Of a stretch of DNA of 64,000 nucleotides, positions 10,754-21,856 are shown piece after piece. The notes beneath the pieces are model-generated. The model was not told the origin of the DNA. It did no database searches and saw nothing but the letters and a program-made list of their open reading frames with translations. Both the position numbers and the translations under genes were made by a program. Source of the DNA: Perognathus longimembris pacificus (taxonomy: Eukaryota > Chordata > Mammalia > Rodentia > Heteromyidae); assembly GCF_023159225.1 (NCBI RefSeq), contig NC_063171.1, forward strand, positions 6,596,386-6,660,385, given 5' to 3'. The number at the start of each line of letters is the position of its first letter. Position 1 is the first letter of the stretch.

Positions 10754-13700
10754 AAAATTAACCTTTAAGGTGAGAGTCTAAATGCAAAATGCATCTGCCC
10801 TTCACAGTCTCTCCTGATTGCTTCCATCTCATTCTCCCAGGAGTCAGCCATAAGACATCCCCCTAGATAGAGGTCATTAACTCCATGTTGTCCACTGGAA
10901 GTCCTAAGGATCTTATAAAGGGCAAAGTTGATCTGATGGATGCACATACACACATGGGGAGGACAGAGAATCTGTCTGTGCTTAGCAGGAGATAGGGACC
11001 AATGTACCCTGACCCTTGGCAGTTGGCCAGTGGCCTCTACTTCAATACCCTAAGAAATGGCCACAAGTCAAGCGACTGAACTAGTGAACTTTATCTTGCC
11101 CAGTGAGCCCTCATTAGACCTCTGGTGCCCGCCCTGAGCTCCTACCTGAATTCCTTGGGGGCATCTGATGGGTTTTTCACATCTCTCTTTCACTCCCACC
11201 CACAGATTCTGCATAGTTGTGCAAATCAGTGTCCAGATAGGGAGAGAGGGCCCTTCCTTAAGGTCACCATGAAGGATCCTGGTATCCTGGCTCAGGATAC
11301 CACTGCAATCTTTTGCCCAGGTGAATGTTAGGAATGAGAAGTCCTCTCTGTGCAATGAGTCATCCCCCAGCCATGCTGTCAGTAACTGGATCATAGTGAC
11401 ATCCAGAAACTGCCTAGGGCAAGTAGGGATAGCAAGGACGGGAAGACTCTGCCCAACCCTCTGGAGAAGCCGAGAGCCTGACCTAGCCTCACTGCACCCA
11501 TTTCTCTGCACCTGGCCTTGGTGATTCACAGTGTGAGGAATGTATTCCACTTCCTCTCTCCCAGCCAATCCGATGGAGGCCAGTGTTTCAGGAGGCATTT
11601 ACATTCCCTACTTTTAGCTACCACCTGGTTGAACAGCTAGAATTTAACTGCCTTCACCCTCCCCACAAAAAAAAAAGCAGAGTATTTCAAGTGTAATGTC
11701 ACTTTTTGTTCCTCTGAGAGGTCCTGCTTTGTCCTACTCCAGACTTTCTCTGGAATCTCTCCCTTGGAGAGATCTCCCATGTAACAGAAAGGGCCAGGCA
11801 GATTACAGCTCTTGGGCACCCTGAGCTCGTGCAACTACCAAGGGCATCATCAAGAGGTCCCAGAGGTGCAGTGATGTTTAACAGCTGACAGTAAGCCTTC
11901 AAAAACAGAATCCAATTTGTGTCTGAGTAAATTTGAAACAACCTGCACCAATGAAAAGGCTTGCATTATGTCAATCATACTGCATGCTTGTCTTCCTTTC
12001 ATTTTCATTAATGCTGCTAGTTTTTTCTTTAATCCCTGTATTCACAAGGAGTCCACTGCCTTCGACGTGGAGGACAGAATGCTGTTTTGGAAACAGCCCT
12101 GTCCCTAGACTTATAGTTTCACCCTGTGGTCACGGCCACATGAGCCACACCCACAACCCATAGCACTAATGGTTTTTCTCCCTCCTCCTTCCCTTGCTCC
12201 TGTTGAAAGACCGGGCTCCTGGCCAGGGATACAGCAGAGATGCTGGCTGTGACATGCAAGGAAAGAAAGAGACTGGCCCAAGGCAGGCGGTAGGCCAGCA
12301 AAGCCTGGGCCAGCACTGGCCTCTTTGGGCCAAGGGCTTCCAGCTCCTATTTTGTTTCATGTGAATTTTACTGTCTTTGTACCATGGAACTTGTTTCACA
12401 ATAACCGGTGCCTATGGACAGTGGTGAAGGGCGAAAGGCAGAGTGCTGCCTGGCTGGGCTTTTACTGCACTGTGGATGTGGGGGGTCCTGGTTTTCTGGA
12501 GCTTCTCTTCCCTAACTAGTCACCATAGGACTGGCAGCTCTTAGGTTTCTTTTTGCAGAAAAAATTGGCAGAGTCAACATGTCTGTGCACTGAGGGCACA
12601 GCTCTGTGCTTGCACGTTTCCTGGGGGAACTCCAGGAGCAAGCAGGGGACCCTGCTTGCTTGTGTAGTGCTATGGGCAGGAATAGAAAGGGGGGGGCTCT
12701 TCAGGGAGAGGCCTTGGCAGCAGTGCTGAGGTTGGTGGCATTTAGCGGTGACTATGAACTCAGGTTCTAGTACCATGGCTTGCTTGCTGTTACATCCTCC
12801 CCACCCCCACCCCCCACCCTCCGGCAACCTGTCCCAGGCCCTAATTTCTCTCTCTCTACAAAGAGGTGGTCAGAATTTACTCCATCCAAGGGTCAAGGAG
12901 AGGTAAGAGGTGTGGATAAAGTTGGTGAGTCCATTCCAAGGCCCCATTGTTTCACTGAACCTGGAGGAACCCAGTGACATCCTCCCATCAGGTTTTCTTA
13001 AGCTAATCCCCTCTGGGAAGCATGCTCACCCATGACCCTACCGCCTGCCTCTCACTGGGACCCTCTTGACTCTTGGCCACCTCCTGCTTTATCTGTGAAT
13101 GGGGCAGAAGGTGCCTCTCTCATCTTCCCTTGCCCTTTACTGGCACAGAGCATGTCACAGTAAGCACAGTCAGATGCAGGCAGGCAGGCAGGCAGGTTAC
13201 AGTGGCTCTGGCCAGGCCCCAAGGGAACAAGTAGGGTGGGAGGGGTTCTGCTGAGGACAGCCCTGGTTGAGCTGCCATTGCCAGGCAATGCTCTGAGTAT
13301 CCATCCTGTTCCAAGCCACTGTCTTGGGAGCTCAGGGTCTCTCACAGGTAAGAGGAAGCTTCTTTCCTAAGACCTGAGATACCAAGTACAGAGCTATTTG
13401 GTTCTCAGTAGATGACCTGAGCCGTCCTTTTTGGAAGGGGGCTACCTGGAGTCGCTTGGATAAAGGGCTGCTTGCTTGCCAAAGACCCCAAAGTTCTTGT
13501 GTCTCTTACCCTTGGTGGCATCTCCAGAAATAGGAGGGCTCAGGAGCCCAAGCACTTTTTGAGCTGTGGGCGGGGGGGGGGGGGGGTGCTCCTCTAGTCC
13601 CTACTCTGGCTGCAAGGCCCTTTCTGAAGCCCTCCCAGCCAGCGCCTGTCCTGCCCCAGCCGGGCCAGTGGGATTACTGACACATACTTTGAGCGAGTCC

Positions 13701-14482
13701 CAGCAGGTGGGGAGGCTCCCGTGCCGGCGGCCATGTATCTGCCAGCTTCTCTGGGCGTCAGCTGCACGGTTTTGCTGGTGAAGGAATGTGGAAGCACCAA
13801 TGCATCAGACACCTCCAGGGTGCCACCTGGGGAGCCTTGGAGGGAGACTGAGGCAGAGGCAGAGGCCAGGTCCCTTCTGGCCTCAGGGCTGGGAATTTGT
13901 CTAGCAGTGAGACAAGGGAGTGGTGAAAACATTTAATTGGGTCTTTGTGGCCCTCACATTCAGGTGCAGGGTCTGGTTTTCATAGGAAAGACCCAGCTAC
14001 ATTCACTGCTTTAACATGATCTTTATTGATTAGCTGTGGAAGGCAAAGAGCAAGGCCAGGAAGGAGAGAGAAACGATGTCCCCTCAGTGATGTCTTAACC
14101 CTGATGATGGAGGTGCAGGGGATGTTCCTATGTCCAAGAGAAGGGACAGGTGCCCTGTGAGAAGGTGGAAGGGCCAGTATGACAAAGCCAGGCTGAGTCA
14201 GAGGACTGCGCTCTCCCTCTAAGATTCAGTCTGGGAACCTCTACTCTGATAGCTTACCATCCAATCAAATTTTCTTGAACTGTGCCTTGCCATGTTTGGA
14301 TTAATTTTAGTGGGGATTTGGGAGTACTGGTTACTGTAAGGTCTGGGACCATGCTGCTCTACCTTGTGAATGGCAGAGAACTGGGAACTCCTTCCTATAT
14401 CTGCAGCTAGTTCCCATTCTCCACCTCATTTCTGTGGCTCACCATCTCCCAGGTAGCCTTACTGGCACTAACTTGTATTCTA

Positions 14483-14484
<2 letters not shown>

Positions 14485-14522
<38 letters not shown>
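14485..14522 (+). repeat. (AC)n microsatellite
   Basis: 19 perfect AC units, followed by GTGTTTTTTT; the junction makes CACGTG. No adjoining SINE is evident. Confidence 0.95.
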
Positions 14523-14525
<3 letters not shown>

Positions 14526-14873
14526 TTTTTTTCTACTCTGTGCCCAAACCAGCCTCACCTCCTGCTCTTTCACCTACAAGTTTCTCTTCCAGCCTCTAGA
14601 ACCACATAGATGTCAAATCCCCCTTCCCCTTTTTAGGACTCCAAACAGATCATCTTCTAAATTTTTTTCAGAACAGCAACAAGTGCAAAAGTCCAGATAA
14701 AACATTCTGAGTGCAGTGGTTTGTCTGGAAGGATCCTGCTTGTGGAGTGACTTCAGGCTGGCCAGCAGGTATCAAGAGTGGTTTAAACTAGTTAGAGAAG
14801 AATTTGGCTTGCTGGTTTCTTGCAATTTCCAATCTTTTATTGTAAAACACATTTTAAAAAAATTGGGACATCA

Positions 14874-15072
14874 GGGCTGGGAGTATGGCCTAGTGGCAAG
14901 AGTGCTTGCCTCCTACACATGAAGCTCTCAGTTCGATTCCCTAGCACCACATATATGGAGAACGGCCAGAGGGGACGCTGTGGCTCAAGTGGTAGAGTGC
15001 TAGCCTTGAGCAAGAAGAGGCCAGGGACAGTGCTCAGGCCCTGAGTCCAAGGCCCAGGACTGGCAAAAAAAA
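14874..15072 (+). mobile_element. IDL-Geo-like SINE, full length
   Basis: A plus-strand dimer from GGGCTGGGAGTATGGCCTAG to GGCCCAGGACTGGC plus the A-tail. A perfect 13-bp duplication, AATTGGGACATCA, lies at 14861-14873 and 15073-15085. Confidence 0.9.
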
Positions 15073-15825
15073 AATTGGGACATCAAACTGGTATGATATT
15101 ACAAGCCCCCTCTGCCACTTTATTCTACTTCTGCTTTTATTTCTTCATGGACAAGTGATTAATCATTAACTAAGTGCTGACCAATAAACCACAAGTTGAC
15201 AAGCACTGATCATGTTGTCTCTATAGAGGTAATGAACATGAATCTTCTGATGTGATGGCCAGATCCATGAAGATGGTGGAACTGGCAGGAGACTGGAACT
15301 TTCTATCCCTGCCTCTCCCATGTTCCAGTGGGACCCAGTAGAAGTGTGGTCATCAGGCCCTAGGACTGAACTCATTGTGATTTTGTTGACCTATCCTTCA
15401 GCATCCGGCTTACAAAACCAGGTGGAAGGCTTATGAAAATGAGACAAAAAGTCATTTAAAAAGGAGAAAGAGGTGTCAAGGCCAAAGAAGCAGAAGATCA
15501 TCCAACTGGGAGGATAGAGTCCCCATTAGCCCTTTGAGGCTATCAGCAGCAGAGGCAGGAAGAGATGGGTAAGGTGTACTGTGTGCTCTGAGAGGGGCTG
15601 GCCAAGGACCAGTGTAGTGGATAAGACTCCAGTAGCTTTGTGAAGAGGGATTTTGGTTTGGAATAATCCTCTTGTGACTGTTTCTAATAGTGCCCTGCCT
15701 GTAAGTTTGATTGTTGGCAGTTCAAATCATTGTTCCTGAGATGCTCAGCACTGGTAGTGTGGAGGTCAGCTTGGGGTTTTGAGTTCCTTCCCTTTGCAAG
15801 TTTTATTTTGGAAGAGAACAGAGAG

Positions 15826-15915
15826 AGAAAGGAATAGAGAAAGATAAAGACAAAGATACAAGACAAAGAGGGAGGGAAAGAGAAAGAAAGGGGGCAGGAA
15901 GAAAAGAGAGAAGGG
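15826..15915 (+). repeat. AG-rich purine tract
   Basis: Imperfect GAGA/AAAGA-rich low-complexity sequence. Confidence 0.7.
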
Positions 15916-17023
15916 AGCCCAGAGGAAACTAGCTCACATATATAGTTGATCTTGGAGTTAGGGTCCCTGGATCTATCTGTCTGATAAGCCCAGATATCTT
16001 CCTGTGCCTTCTCTGAGTCTTTGGGTCCACATCCCTGTTCAGCTCACCTTTCTTGGCCTCCTCATCTTGTCCACACTAAAATCCATCCACTGCTTATCAT
16101 GAACCTCCAAATGCCTGTCTATCTCATCAGGAACCTTCCTTTCACTTACACCCACTCCAGGCTCACACCCACCCCAGGGTCATATTCTTTCCATATTCTC
16201 TCTTTCATACCTTGTGTTCCCCTGGGACAAGTCATCCCAAGCAGTGGGGCGAGAGGGGAGCATCATAAGTGCTAAACATACCCTAGGAGGGTGTGTGGAG
16301 ACCAGGGAAGCTGCAGTAGAGGGCAAGAAGCTGTGGAGGGCCTGCAGGCTGAACAGTTTACACTGTCCCTATAAAAATGAGGTCCACCAAAGTGTCTCTT
16401 TCTTCATGATTCAGCACACGGGCACCGAGTCATACCAGGGAGAATTCTGGAGAGAAGCTTATGTGACTCAGTGGAACAGTGGGAAAGCTGATGGTGGCCC
16501 ACAGCTCTGCAGCATGGCCTCTGTGCTCAGGAGCCCTTGGTTTAGCAGGGTCTGGTGAAGGGACATGCAGCAAGAGAGGGGTCCTGGCCAGAAAAGAGTG
16601 ACTATGGTGTATACTCTCTTTTAGGTGAATTGGGGGGGGGGGTAGCTCAGAAGTGGGAGAGCAGTCAAGAAATCTGTCAGTAAGAGTGTGGGGCATCATC
16701 CAGAGAATGGCAGGAATTGAGGCTGGAGTGTGTGACCAGGTGGAATAGTCTGCCTTGAGATTGGCCTGGAGTCTGGGGTGGGGGAGGGAAGGTGTGAAGG
16801 GGGGGAAGAAGGAGGGAGAGTAAGGCTGATCTCTAGGCCCCCATGGGGAGGTAATAAGATGCAGTAAGCCCTGATGAAGAAATAGGGTACCTAAGGTGTA
16901 ACTTGGAGCACTTGGTTGCCTATGAGGTGTTATTCTCACGTGGAGTACATGTCCCCAAGCATTCCCTCTGTTCACTGGAGCTTTTTCAATTAATTCTAAT
17001 TCCACGAAAAAAGCATTGAACAA

Positions 17024-17264
17024 GGTGCCAAGCACTGATGGCTCACACCTGTAATTGTAGCTACTCAGGAGACTGAGATCTGAGGATCACTATTAGATTC
17101 AAAGCCAGTTGGGGCAGAAAAGTCCATGAGATTCTTCTGTCTAATTAATCACCAAAAAGCTGGAATGTGGTTCATACAGTAGGGCCTTAGCATTGAGCAA
17201 AACAGCCCAAGGACTGTGCCCAGGCTCTGAGTTCAAGCCCTAGTCCCTACACACGCACATGGGT
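17024..17264 (+). mobile_element. B1-like/Geo-like dimer SINE
   Basis: The left part GATGGCTCACACCTGTAATT and a Geo-like right part ending GAGTTCAAGCCCTAG are followed by a CACA-rich tail. Confidence 0.75.
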
Positions 17265-17649
17265 GCACACATAAACACATACACAAGAACTGGACAAGGG
17301 GAGTGGAGAGAGGCAAAGGAGACCTTCACTGAAGTGTGTGGCGCCATGGTATGAATGCAGCAGGCACTTGGGACATGGTTTGGTTCCCTGCCTGGGCTCT
17401 CATCACGGAGTCCCAGGAGTCCAGCACAGTTCTGCACTGTTCTGATCTCAGGATGATGGGGGACACATCACTTACATGCACTCCACCTTTAGATTTGTGT
17501 CACCTGGCGTGCATGTAAATTAGAGACACCAGACTTCTTAACATCCTGGAGAGGTGGTGACCTTTCACATTCCCACTTGGTACTGCTGTGCTAGCTTGGT
17601 AGCAACTTTCTCCTCCCCATCTGCCCTCCTCCCAAGAGCTACACACACT

Positions 17650-17740
17650 TCAAAAGCCTAATTACTCCAGACTTGAGCTGTTTCCTGGTTTTGTTTTCTA
17701 CAGGTGAGGAAGTTCTCGTCAGGCACTTTCACTTTCATAT
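17650..17740. promoter_or_regulatory. Candidate AT-rich regulatory element in WNT3A intron 1
   Basis: CTAATTA (17658-17664) within AGCCTAATTACTCC is a homeodomain-type motif. It lies in non-repetitive sequence, followed by a TTTCCTGGTTTTG stretch and then a purine-rich tract with ATCAATTAA. The features resemble a conserved noncoding element; this is inference only. Confidence 0.25.
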
Positions 17741-17744
17741 GCGT

Positions 17745-17910
17745 GGTGCTGGAGAGGGGGGGAGGGGAAGGGGAGGGAAGTTGGGGAAGGGGAAAGTGGC
17801 AACGGCTTCATTTTAGGGAGGGAAGATGAAGTTAAAAAAAAATCAATTAAGGAGTCAGAGGGTGAAGGTGACAAGTCATAAAGAGAGATCCCTCCCCCCC
17901 CCCCCCCTAG
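17745..17910 (+). repeat. GGGA-rich purine tract and C-run
   Basis: A GGGGAGGGGAAGGGGAGGG-type stretch at 17755-17800, then a run of 14 C at 17894-17907. It is G-quadruplex-prone. Confidence 0.7.
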
Positions 17911-18399
17911 ATCTGCTTCCAGACACCCAATAGTGCCCAGTCTTCCTTTACTCCTAGGATGATACTTTTTTTTTTTTTTTTGACGGGGGAGAAGGGCGGA
18001 GAAAAAGCAGAAGAAAAGAAGAGACAGTTAAAGACTGGCCAGATAGAAGATGGAGATGAAGAAGGGAAACCTCCCCTTTCTTGGGGAACCCTCCTCCTCA
18101 CTGTTGACTGTTCTGGGGAGAGTTCACCCTTCTCGTACACATGGCCTGGGCACAGCAGGGATGGAGAAGGAGGGGCATGGGGGTGGTACTCTGTCTTGTC
18201 CCTAGGAAGGGGAGTTGCCTCTTCTCAGGAAGTAGACTCTCTAAGTGTGAGAATTCTACTGAGAACAAAGTGGGAGTGGGGGTGGTTGGAGAGGTGGTCC
18301 TTGCCACTCACCCTGTAACAGGTGGGCCTCCATGTTTATTCTGTGACCAAAGAGCTGCCCCAGTCCTCTGAAGGAAAGGATGGGGGAGGCTAGCAATTT

Positions 18400-19300
18400 C
18401 ACTTCTCCCGCGGCACACCCCACCCCGCCCCTGGCTCACCTGGTGCACCAGAGGATGTCTGAGGTTACATTCCGATAGAACACATACAGACCAGGTGCAA
18501 AGGGTGATGTACTCATGCGGGGTAAATGGGAAAAGCTTAGGACCCTCAGGATTGATGGGACAAAGATCCCGGGCGCAGAGTTGCCAGGAGGCTGGCGACC
18601 AGGCCCTTCTTTATGGGAGGAGCGCGGGGGCGAAGGCGCTTCCTCTTGCGCCCAGGAATGCAGCGGCGGCGGGTTCTAATTAGAAGCCTGGCGCAGGAGC
18701 GGGCAGCCCGCGGGGCTCTCGGACGCGCTGCCCCTGGCTCCCTGCAGCCGGCGGGTTGAGCGTCGGTGTCTTCGCAACCCAAGCTGCGCCCTCGTCAGCT
18801 GGCGTTCGGGAAGCTACCCTTTGCGGCAGGTGCCGCACGGGGTCGGAGGACCGGCCAGAGCCCGGCCCCATAGGAGTCTATGAGGCATGGCTCAGCTGTC
18901 CAATAGCCTCTCCCAGTTCTATCAACCCCATCCTGCCCAGCCTTCACTCCCCGCCCCGCTGCGCCGGCCCCCGCGTCCCCACCCCGGGCTCCCCAACTCT
19001 TCTCCTGAACCATCTCGAAGAGAAAAATTATTATCGGATTAGATGTACTTCGGCTCTCTCTGTCTCCCCCCTTCCCCTCGGCGTAATTATTATAATTCCA
19101 GGCAAGCCGTCGTCGAGCACTCCTGGGTGGGGGGAGCTGTGCATGTTTGTGGGGAGGCTTCTGTCCAACTGGGTCTCCACCAGCGACGCGCCCTGGCCCC
19201 ATTGGCGCCCGCATTCTTCCCGCTTGTGTTTGTCAGATCTGAGCATCAGAGAGCGGTTTCGCGTCGGGATTCCGGGGGGGGGGGGGGTCCCTGTGAAATT
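18400..19300. promoter_or_regulatory. Second CpG-rich block in WNT3A intron 1 with AT-rich core
   Basis: A second CpG-rich zone begins about 0.9 kb inside intron 1. It is interrupted by an AT-rich island at 19026-19100 with GGATTA (19036-19041, OTX/PITX/GSC type) and TAATTATTATAATT (19084-19097, homeodomain type). The pattern suggests a conserved enhancer or secondary promoter, but no conservation data are available here. Confidence 0.4.
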
Positions 19301-19764
19301 TCATGACCCAGAAGCTGATTCCTCCTCCCGTCAGTGAATGTGCCAGTAGGCACTGTAGGTCTGAGAGCGGAGCCCCTTGGTGTGTTTTATCTGCATGTAT
19401 CTTGCATCCCCAGACTCAAGCGGGTCTCACCGCAATTTGCCTTGTCTGGGGTGGAAAGCTCGGCACCACCCTCTCTGCTGTGGGGTCTTGAAGCTCTTCA
19501 CTTGGAAACTCTTAAGACGATTACTTTACTCCCTCTTTATATGTCTTTCCAGCAGCGCTCCCCAGCCAAGGTAGATGGAAACAAGTGGTTTCCAGAGAGG
19601 GCACCTGGAGACTCCCAAACCCCGACGGTAGGGAGCTGCGAAAGGCTCAGAACGGATCCCAGTGCGCCCCGCCGCCAGCTCCCCGCCGCTCCTCGCGCGC
19701 TCCCTGACTAGAGTCTTTACGTAACTGCGCTGCTCCGAGCTGTTCGGTCTTGTCTGGCCGACTT

Positions 19765-19769
<5 letters not shown>

Positions 19770-19820
<51 letters not shown>

Positions 19821-19843
19821 TGTGTGTGTGTACGCGCGCGCGC
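19770..19843 (+). repeat. (TG)n joined to (CG)n beside WNT3A exon 1
   Basis: About 30 TG units with one interruption run directly into TACGCGCGCGCGC. This is about 74 bp of almost strictly alternating purine-pyrimidine, 360 bp from the WNT3A exon 1 donor. Confidence 0.92.
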
Positions 19844-20203
19844 AAGGCACGGTCCCCAAGGAGATTCTCCCTCTTTCCGGAGTAGCTTCCCGCTTACCCT
19901 CTTTTCTCAACCATAGTCTGACTTTCTCATCACGCGCGGACCCACTTTTCACCTCTTCCCGTCCGACGCCGGGTTCGGAAGGGACCTGCACCATCCTTCC
20001 TCCCTGCCCAAGTCCAGGTAACCAATGTCCCCGGAAACTCCGCCACCCGCACCCCCGCCACGGCCCAAACAGGTCCAAGTGGAGGCCAAGGAAAATAATC
20101 CGCCCGCTACTGGCACGCGGAGCGTTGGTGGGGGCCTTGCCCGAGGGAACTGCTGCTCTGGGGCCGCACCCCGGTTCAGGCGAACGCGACGAAGCTCACT
20201 CAC

Positions 20204-20274
20204 CACCAGATCGGGTAGCTGCCCAGCGCCTGCTTCAGGCTGCAGAGCATTAAGAAGTATCCGAGCGCAGCCAT
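20204..20274 (-). CDS. WNT3A: WNT3A coding exon 1 (signal peptide exon)
   Basis: This minus-strand exon starts at the ATG at 20274-20272 and encodes 23 codons plus two bases of the next (MAALGYFLMLCSLKQALG, then SYPIW). The first 18 residues form a hydrophobic secretion signal; the mature protein should begin SYPIWW. The start context is good (G at -3, G at +4). The donor is GTGAGT at 20203-20198 and splits the Trp24 codon after two bases, which exon 2 completes with G. WNT3A is a secreted, palmitoleoylated glycoprotein that binds Frizzled and LRP5/6 to activate beta-catenin signalling, for example in paraxial mesoderm, hippocampus and stem cells. Only the N-terminal part of the gene is in the window. 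The sequence differs from the WNT3 paralogue signal peptide, and exon 2 also fits WNT3A better than WNT3. Confidence 0.95.
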
Positions 20275-20504
20275 CGCCGGGTTGGAGAGCGCGCAGGGCC
20301 CAGAGAGCTTGGGCTCCGGGTCGGGCCGGGCCCTGGGAGGAAGCGCAGCGGCTGTGGCGCTGGGCCCTCCTGCGGTTGAAGGGTGCCTGGGGTTCGCGTG
20401 TGTGCACGAGTGTGCACGGGTGCGCGGGCTCCGAGGGCGGCGCTGCGCCAGGTGGGCAGGCGGCCGGGCGGCGGGCCGAGGCCCGGGGCGACGGGGGCGG
20501 GGCA

Positions 20505-20522
20505 GCGCCGCAGGGGGCGCCC
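20505..20522 (+). promoter_or_regulatory. CTCF-like motif upstream of WNT3A
   Basis: The string GCGCCGCAGGGGGCGCCC contains AGGGGGCG, a full match to the CTCF core, preceded by a partly matching 5' half. It lies about 235 bp upstream of the WNT3A ATG. Such GC-rich strings can also arise by chance in CpG islands. Confidence 0.4.
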
Positions 20523-21385
20523 GCCCGAGCTGGGGCTGGGGCGGGGCGGGCAGGGGGCGGGCGGGGCCCCGGGAGTTAGAGCCTCTGGGAGCTGGCCCCT
20601 CCTGGGGCCATGGGTGCGTTGGGTGCTGGAGTTAGTGGAAGCGCTTGGGGCGCTGAGTTGTTGACGGCGCGCACTAGCGCACCCAAGTAGGCAAGGTGTT
20701 GGGATATCCAGGTGTGAGCAGATGCAGGTGTGCACCGGCCGTGTGGCCTTGGAGCTTGGCGTTGCGCCTGCCTGGGACAGAACTGAGTGGCAGTCTCGGA
20801 GCTTCCCGGACCGCGCCCCTCGAGATTCCTGAGTCGCGTCCTGGGCTTCCTAGCCCTTAACACCTCGAGCTTTCGCTTACAGTTGGACACGCAGACCCAC
20901 TAGTTCTTGCTCCCGTTCCTTCTCTCCCTGCCCCCCTCCCACAGTGTCTAGTCTGCAGCTTCCCTCCTTCATCACCTGGGTGGAGGTGGTGTTGGAGGTT
21001 GATCCCTTTGGCCACACCTTGTTAGATCCATAGGCAGGGACCACACAGCCCTCTTGGGTGCAGCACTGCCTCCGCAGGTCTTAGTTACAAAATTGGGCTG
21101 TGTAGGGTTCAAGACTGACCCCCCTCCACTTTCTCATCATCTGCGTTCCTCACCATGGAATAAGATACGAAGCCCCAGGCGCTGGGGTTGCAGCCACTGG
21201 GATCCAACTATGGAGTCCAAGTTTCCAACTATGGAAACTTCCTATCTATTCGGGGCTGCAGCTTTTTTAGCAGAAGGTTTCTGGTGGTTCAGATTAGCTG
21301 TTCTTTTGTTGGTAGGAAAGAAAAAATGACGACCAATGTCACACAAGGTACCTGATAGGTTTCTCGGCTCGAACCTATTTGCACT

Positions 21386-21618
21386 GTTTTTGAGGTCATA
21401 TATATATATATATATATATTTTTTTTTTTTGCCAGTCCTAGGGCTTGAACTCAGGGCCTGAGCACTGTCCCTAGCTTCTTTTTGATCAAGGCTAGCACTC
21501 TACCACTTGAGCCACAGCACCACTTCTGGCTTTTTCTATATACTTGGTGCTGAGGAATCGAACCCAGGGCTTCATGTATACGAGACAAGCACTTTACCAC
21601 TAGGCCATATTCCCAGCC
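21386..21618 (-). mobile_element. IDL-Geo-like SINE with (TA)n in tail
   Basis: A full minus-strand dimer with a (TA)n tract at 21398-21419 in its tail. CCTATTTGCACT occurs before it (21374-21385) and after it (21619-21630). Confidence 0.85.
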
Positions 21619-21630
21619 CCTATTTGCACT

Positions 21631-21856
21631 TTTTTTTTAATTTATTTTTTAATCTCTTTAAATTTTTGCCATTCCTGGGGCTTGAACTCAGTGCTTGGGC
21701 ACTGTCCCTGAGCTTCTTTTGCTCAAGGCTAGCACTCTACCACTTGAGCTACAGCGCTACTTCCAGCTTTTTCTGTTTATGTGGTGCTGAGGAATCAAAT
21801 GCAGGGCTCCATGCATGCTAGGCAAGCACTCTACCACTAAGTCACACTCCCAGCCC
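21631..21856 (-). mobile_element. IDL-Geo-like SINE, tandem neighbour
   Basis: A second minus-strand dimer, more diverged than its neighbour and carrying TTCATG-type differences. It is flanked by CCTATTTGCACT at 21619-21630 and 21857-21868. Confidence 0.85.

Larger units (their letters stand above)
5095..20203 (-). other. WNT3A: WNT3A intron 1
   Basis: The intron is 15.1 kb, bounded by GT at 20203-20202 and AG at 5096-5095. Recognisable repeats are few: SINE dimers at 6825-7062, 7515-7773, 10541-10753, 14874-15072 and 17024-17264, older SINE relics at about 8060-8640, and (GT)n or (CA)n tracts. Long stretches look single-copy (5100-6800, 8650-10500, 10760-14480, 15090-17020, 17280-18390) and could hold enhancers, though none can be proved by eye. 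The end next to exon 1 is CpG-rich (18.4-20.2 kb). Confidence 0.85.
19640..20640. promoter_or_regulatory. WNT3A: WNT3A CpG island / promoter
   Basis: This CpG-dense sequence surrounds WNT3A exon 1. The 330 bp upstream of the ATG (20275-20600) hold many GC-box strings, for example GCGGGGCGGG at 20541-20550, and no TATA box was seen. Together these suggest a TATA-less CpG-island promoter on the minus strand. The transcription start cannot be fixed. Confidence 0.75.

Noticed and set aside
12403..12409. AACCGGT as a Grainyhead-like site
   Set aside because: A single 7-mer without a partner or cluster; too weak to annotate.
13594..13932. Open frames on both strands in WNT3A intron 1
   Set aside because: Considered as an alternative exon. 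There is no protein similarity I recognise, and both strands being open suggests GC bias. It could still be conserved noncoding DNA.
14874..15072. tRNA gene call at ID-like heads (also 30097, 30327 and others)
   Set aside because: The A- and B-box-like motifs belong to SINE left monomers with A-tails and target duplications, not to functional tRNA genes.
18552..18570. TCF/LEF site (ACAAAGATCC) as Wnt autoregulation
   Set aside because: The flank does not fit the CTTTGWW consensus well, and a single weak match is expected by chance.
20025..20579. Open frames across the WNT3A promoter and exon 1, on both strands
   Set aside because: GC-rich sequence lacks stop codons. Only the spliced 71-bp minus-strand exon reads as a known protein.
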